From the NCBI GenBank assembly GCA_021730635.1, contig JAJNNC010000014.1, positions 62,001 to 126,000 of the forward strand: a DNA stretch of 64,000 nt, read 5' to 3'. Shown piece after piece: positions 63,932 to 64,000 of this stretch. The position numbers and the translations under genes were made by a program. The stretch's first letter is position 1, and every line of letters starts with the position of its first letter. The notes beneath the pieces are model-generated. The model saw only the letters and a program-made list of their open reading frames with translations, made no database searches and was not told the DNA's origin. This stretch comes from Catalimonadaceae bacterium JC749 (GTDB lineage Bacteria > Bacteroidota > Bacteroidia > Cytophagales > Cyclobacteriaceae).

Positions 63932-64000
63932 TTGGACATATTCTAGCAAAAGCAGGGTTTACTTACATGCTGATAACAGTGTCAGATTTTTGAAAAGAAA

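Noticed and set aside
1-64000. CRISPR array, tRNA/rRNA genes, IS transposase or prophage
   Set aside because: No regular direct repeats with spacers, no tRNA T-loop patterns and no transposase, integrase or phage proteins were found on either strand.

Overview
The window reads as chromosome of a member of the Bacteroidota, most probably the order Cytophagales. Reasons: two SusC/SusD outer-membrane pairs, many lipoproteins with a Cys soon after the signal peptide, DUF1573 and DUF4397 proteins, almost no Shine-Dalgarno sequences, and a few promoter-like sites of the TAnnTTTG type. Genes are densely packed in long co-directional runs. I see no tRNA, rRNA, CRISPR array, prophage or intact insertion sequence.

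Layout. (1) 1-5400: a chemotaxis cluster, cheA (cut by the window edge), cheW, mcp, cheR, cheB. (2) 5401-10151: accessory genes: a SnoaL/DUF4440-like lipoprotein, an unknown lipoprotein, an M81 (MlrC-like) metallopeptidase and a DUF4397 lipoprotein. (3) 10580-30449: polysaccharide-utilisation locus 1 (PUL1). A GntR/UTRA regulator is followed by a GH92 alpha-mannosidase, then an 11-gene run: susC, susD, a surface lipoprotein, a ROK sugar kinase, a two-part mannose-6-phosphate isomerase, an MFS sugar porter, a sialate-O-acetylesterase-type esterase, a DUF4185-like lipoprotein, a mutarotase-like protein, a glucarate-dehydratase-type enolase-superfamily enzyme and an SMP-30 lactonase. (4) 30753-34337: a second sugar-acid block: ketose-3-epimerase-like protein, a second enolase-superfamily dehydratase, a VOC protein and a D-2-hydroxyacid dehydrogenase. 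(5) 34554-38038: DUF3616, TerB-like and an unknown conserved protein. (6) 38283-51811: PUL2. A regulator with a GntR-type DNA-binding domain and a LacI-type sensor is divergent from susC, susD, a GH32-like hydrolase, a ROK kinase, an MFS porter and a second acetylesterase. (7) 51908-64000: housekeeping and mixed genes: DUF1573 protein, trpS, an acidic small protein, phosphohexomutase, a MerR regulator with dprA, a J-domain/TPR protein, a TPR protein, hemF, and a secreted protein built of four ~180-residue repeats.

How the genes work together. PUL1 gives a coherent mannoside route: SusC/D capture, GH92 release of mannose, MFS import, ROK phosphorylation and isomerisation of mannose-6-phosphate to fructose-6-phosphate. 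The same run ends in sugar-acid genes, so the natural glycan may hold both mannose and a uronic or other acid sugar. PUL2 repeats the SusCD + ROK + MFS + esterase plan but uses a GH32-like enzyme, which suggests a fructose-containing or related substrate.

The most useful new observations are non-coding. A 24-bp motif occurs three times at PUL1: before gntR, before the GH92 gene and before susC, and is the likely operator of that GntR protein. A 167-bp imperfect palindrome with 14-bp perfect ends lies between susD and the GH32-like gene of PUL2 and looks like a small non-autonomous mobile or REP-type element. Several perfect palindromes mark the control region of PUL2, the merR-dprA pair and the four-repeat protein. 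I found no wholly unknown multi-gene system; the best candidates for new biology are the fused isomerase, the GH32-like enzyme without the usual nucleophile motif and the PUL1 regulon.
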